From the NCBI GenBank assembly GCA_963662155.1, contig OY759262.1, positions 12,542,782 to 12,606,781 of the forward strand: a stretch of 64,000 nt of DNA, read 5' to 3'. This document shows, piece after piece, positions 36,927 through 48,635 of this stretch (position 1 is the stretch's first letter; each line of letters starts with the position of its first letter). Origin of the DNA: Lamellibrachia columna. Its lineage: Eukaryota > Annelida > Polychaeta > Sabellida > Siboglinidae. A model generated the notes under the pieces. That model was not told where the DNA came from. It worked only from the letters and a program-made list of their open reading frames with translations, and did not search any database. The position numbers were made by a program, and so were the translations under genes.

Positions 36927-38491
36927 AAGGCAACGCATCGTGGTAAAACAAGCATGGATGACATTTTTTGTGAGAAAATATAGGTGGAGAATCAAGTTTA
37001 ACACTGTCTTGTCAAGAAATTGCAGTTGCATGTTATGGACTGGGTGTTTTAAAGCATATTGTATAGGCTAGCTAGCCCAGTATGGTGTCATGTGTGAAAT
37101 TTCCAGCTGGGAAATGGAAGACAGTTCTTGTATATAGATTAATGTATATGCTACACCATAATTTATCAAAGATTCCTAGACATCTAAGTTGTACCATATT
37201 TGCAATGTCAGCTTGTGTGTTAATCCACAGCATATAATACTGGAGCCACGGCATGTAAACAACAAAAGAAGACAGTGTGTGAGAGAGCAGCATTGTTTTG
37301 GTCACGGTCATTACCCCCAGTGTATTTAGAAATTGTGCAGTTGAACAGGTGAGAGACAAATCAATCAATTAATTAAGCCAGTCTTATCATTACTCACCAG
37401 TTTGTGTTTTTGCATGCTCAGCTGCTTGCCTGTCTGTCTGTGTGTCCATGCTTCATTGTGCTCGCAGGGCTATGAGGTAATCCTCTCTTGAACTCTCCTC
37501 ACATACATGTGGGGGGAGTGTGTGGCACACTTCCACCTTTACTAATCGGAGCTTTGCTTGTCACCAATTTCAACAGTAGAGAGTCCCCCGCTCCATAATT
37601 CAACCTGTCAATGGCTGCACAGGCACGTCTCTTGACATTGCGACTGAAGTTCACATTTTTTGGTAGAGAAGCACTCAACCCTCTGTTCAGGCCATCATTT
37701 CGGTTTGTGTTAAGACACAGTTTTGTTAACGCTAGTGCATTTCCCCCTTATCTTAGTTGCAGAATCTTTCTCAGTGTAATCCTGTCTCTACTGGTCATGT
37801 TGAGATAGTGGAGAGTACCTGTCTGCAGGTACATTGATTTTTTCCACCAGTTTCCTTTCCCACCTGTGCAGGCTATAGAGGAGTACCTGCATATCTTGCA
37901 GTCACCTCCATAGCAATCCAATGTCAATGCTGCTGTGCAGTTATCATGCCCTGGACAGGTGACATCAAATCCTCTCCTTCAAAGTGAAGCCCCCAAGGTG
38001 CACAATTTATTCTGTATGTGTAGAACCACAATATCCTGGCACAGTGTGCCCCTTCTGAAAGCCACATCTCTCATTTTTGGCTATTTGGAACTTCCCCACA
38101 CCTTCACTTTTCCTCTCCATGCTGATATCTGTATCAGAGTCAAAAACTTTTACTATCTGACTGATCTGGGAGCAATCTGTCCAACTGACATTTAAGCAAT
38201 GGCCATAATTTTAGTGGGGTAGACCACTTGTCTGTCATGCTGCACAGCTATTGGCTGAGAAAATACCACAATGTAGATTCTGAATAGAATTTACAACCTC
38301 CTGTAGTTGAAATCTGAGCAAAAAGTAGGCTTATCATCACTGTAGTTTCAACAGTAGACACTCAAAAGCCCCAAACAGGCAGCATCCTGTTCTATCTCGT
38401 TGACAGGCAGTTGGCACCTTCAGTGACTTGAAATTGAGTCATCCGTGTCAGAAATGCCAAATGTTCACATGGAAACTTGTCAGATATATAG
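36927..38491 (+). repeat. 1565-bp tandem duplication, unit B
   Basis: Second unit. The junction at 36926/36927 joins GATATATAG to AAGGCAACG, with little or no microhomology visible. The near absence of differences means a very recent duplication or an assembly artefact. Confidence 0.95.
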
Positions 38492-38862
38492 ATTGTTTTC
38501 ACACATACCATAATTCGTTGTACTTTGAACGCTCAATATTACCTATCAATGTTGTGAAATACACTGAAATGCTAGCTTTTTGCCCAAAAACAGTGCATAT
38601 TTAAAAAAAAAAAAAAATATCTTAATAAAAAATTAGTTGACAATTTTAGTGTTGTATTGATGAAAATACCCCACATTTTGTGAAACACTTGTAAGATTTC
38701 CTATATCTCCGGCACAGCAAGCAGTGTGGGCTTTATGACTAACATATCAATTAATGTGTTGCATTGCGATGTGGATTTCCTTCTGTGATTTATCAAGATA
38801 AATGTTTTTCTTCGATTTGGTATAACTTTCGTGACGGTTTGTGAGATGTCGGAAATTAATTA
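38492..38862. other. No gene seen
   Basis: AT-rich spacer with an A run at 38602-38616, between the duplication and the second TIR element. Confidence 0.4.
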
Positions 38863-39316
38863 GGGCACGGACCACAGTCAGAATCCATCCGCCATTACAT
38901 ACATAAAGAATCCCAAGGAAAAAATTCATTGTGCAGATAGGGTTTATTTGTGAGAGCAGAAATTGTGTGGATGAGGGAGTGAAGTGATGTTCTTGTGCAC
39001 AGTAGCATCTAAGCTTTGAAATGATGCCATTTTTCATTAGGTATACCAGTTGCGTAAGGACACAGTGGCTGTTAGGCAGGATGTACTCATATTTTGGAAA
39101 CTGGGGAATTTCATGGCAGAAATGCAGGGGCATCATGCTTTGAAGCAATTTGTGCGAAAAGGAGGTATGTCATTTTCACGAATTTTACACACCAGGTGTC
39201 TTAGTGGGTCTGTCATTTTCTGTGAATTTAAAAAAAAATTGTAGGATAAATTTTCAATGTAGGCGCAAGAATGTTATAATGGTCGTCTATGGGAAAAGTG
39301 ACTGTGGTCCGTGCCC
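38863..39316. mobile_element. TIR element, copy 2 (454 bp)
   Basis: Same 17-bp perfect terminal inverted repeats as copy 1 and the same orientation. Differences are small indels in homopolymers and near 39105 and 39167. Confidence 0.85.
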
Positions 39317-41507
39317 ATCTGCATAAAGATATTGCATAGTTACAAAAATTTACACACTAGAGAATGTTGGCGTTAGTCCGTTTCCACAGCGCAAGACCTT
39401 TCTGTGTGTGTTTTCTTTGTCGCCTCCGTCGCCTGGCCCTTGGGGGGACTCATGTGCACAACACTGGCACTTCGGCGCTGATACATCGTACATTACGGGT
39501 GTTTTATACACGTTGATGTTGACTCTTTACTAAATAAAAGGTGCTTGTGTGTCTCAATGACAAGTGTGGCCAGTTGTACTGTTAGGTTTCCGAGTCTAAG
39601 ATTACCGTGCCCAGCCTTTCAAAAGATCAGCATTTGCTGTAGTTTGTGTGGTCAACGTCGTTGCAGGATGCGATGGCTGGATGATTATTAATGCATCGTC
39701 ATTGCATCCGAAAGATGTCGCCGCGTTTCTAATAATGCAGTTGGTTATCAGTCGATGTTGGTCGTCCTAAAAATAGTCCTGCTGTGGGGCGATGAGGAAG
39801 ACAGCCGCATCACAATGTCACTCACAATCAATTGTAAACACATTGGTGTTTCACACAACACGTCAAGAAAACACGAATTAAACCTAAAGGATTTTTTTCA
39901 GATAATAAATCCGGGTATTCTCTTTAAAATATGACATCTAAAAATGCATGTTATGTTGAACGGTCGCAGTGTTTGTGAGTTACGTGTTTGTGAGTTACGT
40001 TTTGTGAGTTACGTGTTAGAATCCAAACCGTTTCCGGTGGCCGATCCAGAGGGATTCGGAGTTTATTCGAATCCTCCATTTCTGTCAAAATGAGCTGTTT
40101 CTGAATGAACCTATAACCTTATCTTCAGACTTTTTCTTTGTTTATGAGAGACATTATCGGTAGAGACAGAAAGAGAGAGACAGAGAGCTAGACAGAGAAC
40201 GAGAGATTGACGTCATACACCCACCATGGGCGTCCGCAACGGGGCACTTGCCTCTCACTGGATCTGGATCTGAATTTTTTTCTGACGTATATATTCGTGA
40301 GCTCAAAGTATATGTTAACTTTACATTATATATATTATGTATATATATTGCTGCGGACGTCTCTGACACCCGCTATAAAGAATCCACGCGAATCTTCTAT
40401 AAGCATAAATACTGGATGCACTTCGCCGCCTCGGAAACACATGTATATGTGTGAAGATACATAGACCTATAAATATTAACAACAATTACCGCGTTTTTCC
40501 CTTCGTTCACTCTGGCCTAAATTTCAGATTGTTCTAAGACCTTATTTGTAGGCACATTTGTCGCGTGTAGTCACTGTTAACATTACTGAGAGATAATATG
40601 TAAACATCGCAACTATTTTTCTAGAAATTAATGTATTTTTTCATGCATAAATCTACTCGAACTCTGCTACTACTTTCCCTCGCCTGTTGACGCGGTACAG
40701 CTGCACGATAGGGTGTCGTCGTGTTAATTTGCTATGTTATGTGCATTGAGGCAAACAAATGACAATTATGCAGACCTAGACATGTTAATGTTTACGCGTT
40801 CGTGTGTAAAATATTGAAATTTGATGGCTATAATATTCCGACGACTTTTGGTCAATGATAAAAACGTAAACAACCGGAGTTCTATAGAGGTTCACGAGTG
40901 ACTGACATACATCGTCGTTGACTTGATCAGTATAGGCCGCATTTTATCGCCTAATATTAGTCCAGTAGGGGAGACGGGCTATTTGTTATATTGTGCTGAA
41001 ATATGCATTACATTCTTCCTTATTTAAGGCAGCATAATTGTTACAACCTTTCATTACCACAAATTCACAAATCATATTTGCGTAATCATATTATGTAGCA
41101 TTGACATTGATATTTCCATATTATAGTTGGGTAGATATATGAAGGTTTCCCAGGCGGGTAACATCATATTACGGGCACGTTTTACAGCAAAGATCGTGTG
41201 GTTCACAAAGCCAGTGCTACTGTTGCATTAATTTGATTATACATACTTATACACTGTGTGCATAACAATGTAGGTGTTCACAGCTTTATATAATTTTTTC
41301 ATTTTTAGTAACCAAATGGGACACACCCAGATTTTTACTCAACAAACAAGTGAATGGAATATCAATTATTGCATAGATGGTGAAATAGCGAATGGCAATA
41401 TATATGTAATGCGATTTCAACTTGATTGAATTATACAGACACGTACGAACATCCACATTTCAACGAATCATGCAATATTGATTAATTGCTCAAATTTAGG
41501 ATGTAAC
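39317..41507. other. No gene seen; short simple repeats
   Basis: Holds a GTTTGTGAGTTAC repeat (about 39970-40015), a GA-rich stretch (40160-40205) and AT runs near 40330. A CpG-richer zone lies between 40020 and 40450. No supported coding exon. Confidence 0.35.
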
Positions 41508-41605
41508 AAGATTGAACAAGATTGCCATCCAAGGCAAAAAACGCAGATGGAAAGTGGACAAAGAAGCCATTGTCTTATCGAGAGTCCAACAATCGAGCCC
41601 CCCCC
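41508..41605 (-). mobile_element. CR1 LINE 3'-end fragment
   Basis: The reverse complement contains GTTGGACTCTCGATAAG, CAATGGCTTC, TTTGTCCACTTTCCATCTG and the GGCAATCTTGTTCAATCTTG tail, matching 16440-16525. A C run adjoins it on the right. Confidence 0.8.
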
Positions 41606-42315
41606 CCCCGAACTCCCCCCCGAGGACGGGCATAAGTAACGCAGCCGATTTGACACTATTCGGCCCGCGAAAGTTTTCACACTTTCGTAATCGACTAGCG
41701 AGGCACCGAGTCCATAAATAACGATGCGATGCCAGCGTTGTCGTGGTTTAGCAGAAATCTTACTACATATAAATCATTGTAGTAGTTATGAGCTGACACC
41801 GGAAAGAAACGTTTTTGTTTGCACGAGTGGGGAAATCTATCTGATTGTGACTTAATAACACGGAGCAGAGACGGAAACGACTGGAAACAGTGAATTGCCC
41901 GACGCGTTCCTGTGATAAGGAGGCCGTCACTGGCGCGTTTCTGGGCCCTGGCGTCAGCATCGTGCAACTATCTCCCGGCCTAATCAAAATAGTAATCGTT
42001 CTGTGGTGGCAGTGTGCATGTTAGTGCACACATACTTCGTTTAGCTATTCCAGCAATGCCATGCCATTCCGTTTTCATGTCCTAACGATACTGACTCACG
42101 ACAAATCAAGTTATTACACACGCACTATTTACACTGTGGCTGTTTGTCTAACATCCAAGCGTAGCCCTTATTACTATTTTAGGACAGAAACGGTTGCAGA
42201 ACTTCAGACTGCTTTTTTTAGCATTCTATATAATGTGTCACGATTACCATCAAGAAAAAATGTAGTAATCGTACGATAGTCGTTAAATTCATTTTAGTAG
42301 GCATAATAGGATAAC
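41606..42315. other. No gene seen
   Basis: Mixed composition with no supported feature. Confidence 0.35.
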
Positions 42316-42354
42316 CTGGGGCAAAACGGTCCTCTGAGGTAAGACGGCCCCTCA
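42316..42354 (+). repeat. Left boundary motif of the 25-bp array
   Basis: Contains CCTGGGGCAAAACGGTCCTC and GGTAAGACGGCCCC, diverged copies of the array core TGGGGCAAGACGG, about 340 bases before the array proper. Confidence 0.55.
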
Positions 42355-42691
42355 ACAAGTACACCAAATATATAACTCTGAATGTCCCCAAATCTGGACT
42401 TTATATCTGGTGCAAAATGTTGCTAACATCTATGGGTTACCCACCCCGAAAGCTCAGCAACTCGAGACAGACGTAATTAAATCAGTGTGGTTTTTTACTT
42501 TTATATGCACTATTACATCGACTGAGCTAATATTCCCCAATAGTAAAAATGGTGCAACTCACTATATAACGGTGTGAATCGTGAACTAATTGGTGACCTG
42601 ATAATACTATTATTCAGTTGATATAGGTAAGACAATTCAAAATGGGCAATAATAAGTTGTGTTTTATATACATCGTGTTATGACACACGTT

Positions 42692-45056
42692 GTGCATGTG
42701 TGGCAAGACGGTCACCATGCATGTGTGGCAAGACGGTCACCATGCATGTGTGGCAAGACGGTCACCATGCATGTGTGGCAAGACGGTCACCATGCATGTG
42801 TGGCAAGACGGTCACCATGCATGTGTGGCAAGACGGTCACCATGCATGTGTGGCAAGACGGTCACCATGCATGTGTGGCAAGACGGTCACCATGCATGTG
42901 GGGCAAGACGGTCACCATGCATGTGGAGCAAGACGGTCACCATGCATGTGGAGCAAGACGGTCACCATGCATGTGTGGCAAGACGGTCACCACGCATGTG
43001 TGGCAAGACGGTCACCATGCATGTGGGGCAAGACGGTCACCATGCATGTGTGGCAAGACGGTCACCACGCATGTGTGGCAAGACGGTCACCATGCATGTG
43101 GGGCAAGACGGTCACCATGCATGTGTGGCAAGACGGTCACCACGCATGTGTGGCAAGACGGTCACCATGCATGTGGAGCAAGACGGTCACCATGCATGTG
43201 TGGCAAGACGGTCACCACGCATGTGTGGCAAGACGGTCACCATGCATGTGGGGCAAGACGGTCACCATGCATGTGTGGCAAGACGGTCACCACGCATGTG
43301 TGGCAAGACGGTCACCATGCATTTGGAGCAAGACGGTCACCACGCATGTGTGGCAAGACGGTCACCTTGCATGTGGGGCAAGACGGTCACCATGCATTTG
43401 GAGCAAGACGGTCACCACGCATGTGTGGCAAGACGGTCACCTTGCATGTGGGGCAAGACGGTCACCGTGCATGTGGGGCAAGACGGTCACCATGCATGTG
43501 TGGCAAGACGGTCACCATGAATGTGGGGCAAGACGGTCACCATGCATGTGTGGCAAGACGGTCACCATGCATGTGTGGCAAGACGGTCACCATGTGTGTG
43601 TGGCAAGACGGTCACCATGCATGTGGGGCAAGACGGTCACCGTGCATGTGGGGCAAGACGGTCACCGTGCATGTGGGGCAAGACGGTCACCGTGCATGTG
43701 GGGCAAGACGGTCACCGTGCATGTGTGGCAAGACGGTCACCACGCATGTGGGGCAAGACGGTCACCATGCATGTGTGGCAAGACGGTCACCATGTGTGTG
43801 TGGCAAGATGGTCACCATGAATGTGGGGCAAGACGGTCACCATGCATGTGTGGCAAGACGGTCACCATGCATGTGTGGCAAGACGGTCACCATGTGTGTG
43901 TGGCAAGATGGTCACCATGCATGTGGGGCAAGACGGTCACCGTGCATGTGGGGCAAGACGGTCACCATGTGTGTGTGGCAAGATGGTCACCATGCGTGTG
44001 GGGCAAGACGGTCACCACGCATGTGGGGCAAGACGGTCACCACGCATGTGGGGCAAGACGGTCACCATGTGTGTGTGGCAAGATGGTCACCATGCTTGTG
44101 GGGCAAGACGGTCACCGTGCATGTGGGGCAAGACGGTCACCGTGCATGTGGGGCAAGACGGTCACCATGTGTGTGTGGCAAGATGGTCACCATGAATGTG
44201 GGGCAAGAAGGTCACCATGCATGTGGGGCAAGACGGTCACCGTGCATGTGGGGCAAGACGGTCACCATGTGTGTGTGGCAAGATGGTTACCATGCATGTG
44301 GGGCAAGACGGTCACCATGCATGTGGGGCAAGACGGTCACCATGTGTGTGTGGCAAGATGGTCACCATGCATGTGGGGCAAGACGGTCACCATGCATGTG
44401 GGGCAAGACGGTCACCATGTGTGTGTGGCAAGATGGTCACCATGCATGTGGGGCAAGACGGTCACCGTGCATGTGGGGCAAGACGGTCACCGTGCATGTG
44501 GGGCAAGACGGTCACCATGTGTGTGTGGCAAGATGGTCACCATGCATGTGGGGCAAGACGGTCACCATGCATGTGGGGCAAGACGGTCACCATGTGTGTG
44601 TGGCAAGATGGTCACCATGCATGTGGGGCAAGACGGTCACCATGCATGTGAGGCAAGACGGTCACCATGTGTGTGTCAAGATGGTCACCATGCATGTGGG
44701 GCAAGACGGTCACCATGCATGTGGGGCAAGACGGTCACCGTGTATGTGGGGCAAGACGGTCACCATGTGTGTGTGGCAAGATGGTCAGCATGCATGTGGG
44801 GCAAGACGGTCACCGTGCATGTGGGGCAAGACGGTCACCATGTGTGTGTGTGGCAAGATGGTCACCATGCATGTGGGGCAAGACGCTCACCATGCAAGTG
44901 TGGCGAGACGGTCACTAAGCATGTGTGGCAAGAGGGTCACCATGCATGTGTGGCAAGACGGTCACCATGCATGTGTGGCAAGACGGTCACCATGCATGTG
45001 TCGCAAGACGGTCACCATGCATGTGTCGCAAGACGGTCACCATGCATGTGGGGCAA
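42692..45056 (+). repeat. 25-bp minisatellite, about 95 copies, with 75-bp higher-order units
   Basis: Unit GGCAAGACGGTCACCATGCA plus TGTGT or TGTGG. Early copies are nearly uniform. From about 42970 to 43320 a three-unit cycle repeats (CACGCAT, then ATGCAT, then GGGGCAAG). From about 44260 to 44660 a different three-unit cycle repeats, marked by GTGTGTGG and GATGG in every third unit. Because 75 is divisible by three and the unit lacks stops, all three forward frames stay open for up to about 810 codons, which is not evidence of a gene. A two-base change near 44845 shifts the phase. Confidence 0.97.
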
Positions 45057-45358
45057 GACAGTCCCTATATCTTACCCCACACTCATAATATATATGACAC
45101 ATGCACAAGTATGTGTAATACATTTAATATAATACGAACGTTACATAATTTAAGTTATGCAGCCTGTAGGCTGTAATTACGAAGGAATAATACTGCAAGG
45201 ATTGGATTGCAAGGTATATATTATATGTTAACCTAAATTAAAATTTGACAACTGTAATAACCCGATATGTTACTGTCATACTATTTGTATGTATACATTT
45301 TATTTTCAAGCAGTGGTTTGTTCGTATAAGGAAATGCTCGAGGTGGGGAGCTATAGAT

Positions 45359-45438
45359 CGTCTTGCCCCAGACAGGCGGCCGTCTTGCCCCAGACAGGCG
45401 GGCGTCTTGCCCCAAACAGGCGGCCGTCTTGCCCCAGG
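45359..45438 (-). repeat. 22-bp repeat, inverted relative of the 25-bp array core
   Basis: Three and a half copies of a 22-bp unit, CGTCTTGCCCCAGACAGGCG plus two bases. The reverse complement contains TGGGGCAAGACGG, the same 13-base core as the 25-bp array, in the opposite orientation. Confidence 0.85.
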
Positions 45439-45535
45439 GATGGGTGATCATGGGTCAAGAGGGTTTTTGGGGTAACCTTGCTATTTTTTAAATGCAACTC
45501 AGCTAGGTTGTCTGTTTTGCTAAAAAATATTTTGT

Positions 45536-45575
45536 GCGTGCGTGCGTGCGCGCGTGCGTGCGCGCGTGCGTGTGT
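45536..45575. repeat. (GTGC)n and (GCGC)-rich simple repeat
   Basis: Alternating purine-pyrimidine GTGCGTGCGCGCGTGCG stretch with Z-DNA-forming composition. Confidence 0.9.
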
Positions 45576-48218
45576 ATGTTTGTTTGTTAATCAGGACTCT
45601 CCGCGATTCTAGAATTAGTAGTATCTTCAGTATTTCCGAGTGGTCTTGTTTATGGAGGATCATGCTATTTCAGGGTCGTATAATCACGAATTGCGCAATT
45701 ACATCTAATGGGATGTGTCGGAGAGTTTGTTGCACAAACACGGTGATTGTTTGTTGGAATACTCGTTGTCTTCCGCACTATTTCTCCGCCGAATTCCAAA
45801 CTTCGCCAAATTAATGATAAAACGGTCATAAGACAGAAGAGATGTCGGCGGGCGTTTCCGACGATCTGACGATTAGGAAAACATCCATGGAATTCACACT
45901 GCACATCTCCGTCTACCTATCTTTCTAAATAGAGATAGACCGAAAGAAAGAGGCATTACTATAATATACTACTCCATACAGAGTCGTCGATGTTGACTTA
46001 AGCCGATTGTAACTATCCTGTTCATGTGGTTGTGTGTCTATCATCACGTGCGCAGCCGGTTATGTCATTATTTTAATATGTTGTCGGTGTGAGATCAGAG
46101 AGCCTCGCCTAGTTGTGAGGTAATGAACAACACTGGCAGTAACGACAACAACGGACATTAATATTTAGGAATAATATTGTCCTGCAGCAGCACATTTAAG
46201 CACGCACCGCCAAGCAGTGAACGGCAAGTGAACGGCAAGCCCTGCCACGTATTAAGACGTGTTTGTGTCTGCTCACCTGAAGTCGTTGGTATCTATTTCA
46301 ATAGGGAACACCAAATGTTGTCTTTGCCGATACTGGGTTATTTTATGTTTAAACCAGTGCTGATACTTCAAATGACAAATTTCACAAAAGGCATATTCTT
46401 GCATAGCGTTCATAGATCTTTAGAACCGCACAATACACTAACTCAACTTATCTGTGAAACATTCAGCCACGTTGTAATTACTGCACAAAAGCTAAGCTTA
46501 CACCGGGTACTCATTCAGCTGAGTGAACGTCCCCCTGCACACTGCCGCACAAAGGGGTGACAATTGCTGGCACACAGTGCCACACACGCTGTCCACATCT
46601 AAAAAGGGGATAGTTATCTCGTTTGTTCGTGACCATGGAAGCAAAACAAACATTCCAAACCAAAACGAGTTCGTGCCTACAACTGCAACCCCGCCGTGTA
46701 GACTCGTCTTTCTATACGCACTGCCACACCGCCCGTTCTAACGGAGAATGATTAGTGAAACACGATGGTCGATTGCTGATTTGGACGAGAGATAACCAGC
46801 GATAGTGATCACATCGAGTGTAAACTGCGGTCATGTGTTTGTTATCGTGGCTGGATCGTGTCGCTTGCTTCAAATACAAGTGTCGCCATCGACGCATCCT
46901 GACAACCATTACGTTCTGACGGCGGAAATCACTGCTACGGATACGAGGTAGTCAAGTCACTACTAATGTTTATGAAGATGTTGGAAGGATATGCCGGAAG
47001 CAGCCGTTCACGGCGTGTTTCCCTTCAAATAGGGCGCGGCTTTGTGCGTCCGTCGTAACGGCATGCGGGAAGTAACCCTTCCTGGGGTGTTTTCATTCCA
47101 ACAGGGCGCGGCTGAGTGCCACTTCCGCAGTTGGCCCGTTAGCTGTGCCCACTGAGATACTGTTAGGGGTGTTAGTATTTGGAGTCTAGGGCTAGGGTTG
47201 TACCCCTTCCAACCACACCCACGGCACAGACATTTCACATTCTCGTCAACCCTTCAAGAGTGAATACACGATCATTTACCATTCGTGTTACGTCTAGAAT
47301 TGTAATGCGTCAGCCGAATTAAAACATCCAAACAAACAAAACCGGAAACAGTATATTACTACTATTAATTTCCCCAACCAATACTAAAAGTGAGTTGGGC
47401 AATTCCACGCAGTGCGCACAATTATGGTCCGGTTTGTGTGAACACCTTGCGCTTTTCTTTTCGTCTTGTCACCAACCTAGTAGTAGCGTTCTCGTCAAAT
47501 GAAAAAAAAATCCCCAAAAGGGGTACCCTCTGCTGGCACTCTATTCGTTTACCGTCAACCCGGAATTAAAATAATGACCTGTCCCCATCATTAACCCGGA
47601 AGTAAACCGATGATCTGTACGCAATCGGGATGCGATAGCTAATGGGAAAATCTCGTTCCCGGACCGACGAATGAATGATGCAACACATAAAGCAAAGGTC
47701 AATGCTCCATTTCCTGCGCGCCCGCACACCGTCTGTCACTGTGACCGCCGTCTGTCGGACCACCTTTCACCTCTTGGGCGTCAGCTGACAGCCACCATTT
47801 GTGTTCCCCTATAACTCCTACCATTGATGCGGTGCGATGTTTATGGCACACCGTCGCTTTGTCTTCGTGTCGCTACCGTTACGAGCGAACTATGCCTTGA
47901 ATTCCACCGCCAGTCCGCCCCCTGCTGTGACGACACGGGTGTAGGCTATCGTTAATGCTGCCTCGTCTTTGAACTTCATAATAGGGCAATTTTCGACTGT
48001 TGTGTCGCCAAATAATTGTGAGAGGCGCCGGAGAAGAATCGTGCTGGGTGTCCAGCGTGTCATCTTGTGTCATTATGTCATCGCGCACTAATGTATCTGT
48101 AATATTCGTCTCCTGTTAGACGATGACGAGACGTCTGCTTTCGAACACCTTTTAAATGTCTACACCCGGGTTCAACAGTTTTAAATCTACAGGCCACGTC
48201 GATAAAATAACCGTTATC
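45576..48218. other. No supported gene; CpG-richer region with one dispersed repeat
   Basis: Apart from the dispersed repeat at 46430-46530 and a degenerate pair at 46985-47110 (each ending AGGGCGCGGCT), nothing is recognised. The higher CpG content between 46900 and 48100 could reflect an unmethylated regulatory zone. No exon is supported. Confidence 0.35.
46430..46530 (+). repeat. Dispersed repeat, copy 2 (unclassified)
   Basis: Contains AACTCAACTTAT, CATTCAGCCACGTTGTAATT, ACTGCACAAAAG and CATTCAGCTGAGTGAACG, in the same order as at 25840-25970. Confidence 0.55.
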
Positions 48219-48371
48219 CAGGTGCGTGTCTAGGATCTCGCGGGGGGGGGCAAAACAGGGCCAAACTTAGTCACCCATTAGTTTTCCAAGCTACCGTGTA
48301 GTGGGGCAACAGCTTACATATAGACAAAATAGGGTCCATGGCCCAATCCCCCCGCCCCCAACACGCCACTG
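48219..48371. mobile_element. hAT-like MITE (153 bp)
   Basis: The left end CAGGTGCGTGTCTAGG and the right end, reverse complemented CAGTGGCGTGTTGGGG, form imperfect terminal inverted repeats. Flanking eight-base duplications are CCGTTATC (48211-48218) and CTGTTATC (48372-48379), seven of eight identical. The 8-bp duplication and the CAGTGGCGTR-type end are typical of hAT elements. Subterminal G and C runs pair with each other. Non-coding. Confidence 0.8.
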
Positions 48372-48635
48372 CTGTTATCATAGATAGCTCGCGCTATGCT
48401 AGGAAATGCACGCGTTTGTCAATCATATTTATGTGTGAAATGCCTACGTGAATTTAATGTGTAACATGACGTACATGGATAAACAAGTATTATAATTTTA
48501 CCTCGTTTCCAACACAGGCTTACATGTAACTATACCAATATTTACGTACCCGAAATGTTTTACAGATGAATGGTTCGGTTAAGAAGTTGTGCTGGTTTTT
48601 TTAAGGAAATATGTCTCTGATTGATCAAGGCGTCC
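48372..48635. other. No gene seen
   Basis: AT-rich spacer before the 45-bp array. Confidence 0.4.

Noticed and set aside
42659..45132. Reading frames of about 810 codons in the 25-bp array
   Set aside because: All three forward frames are open because the unit has no stops; no start context, codon bias, or homology.
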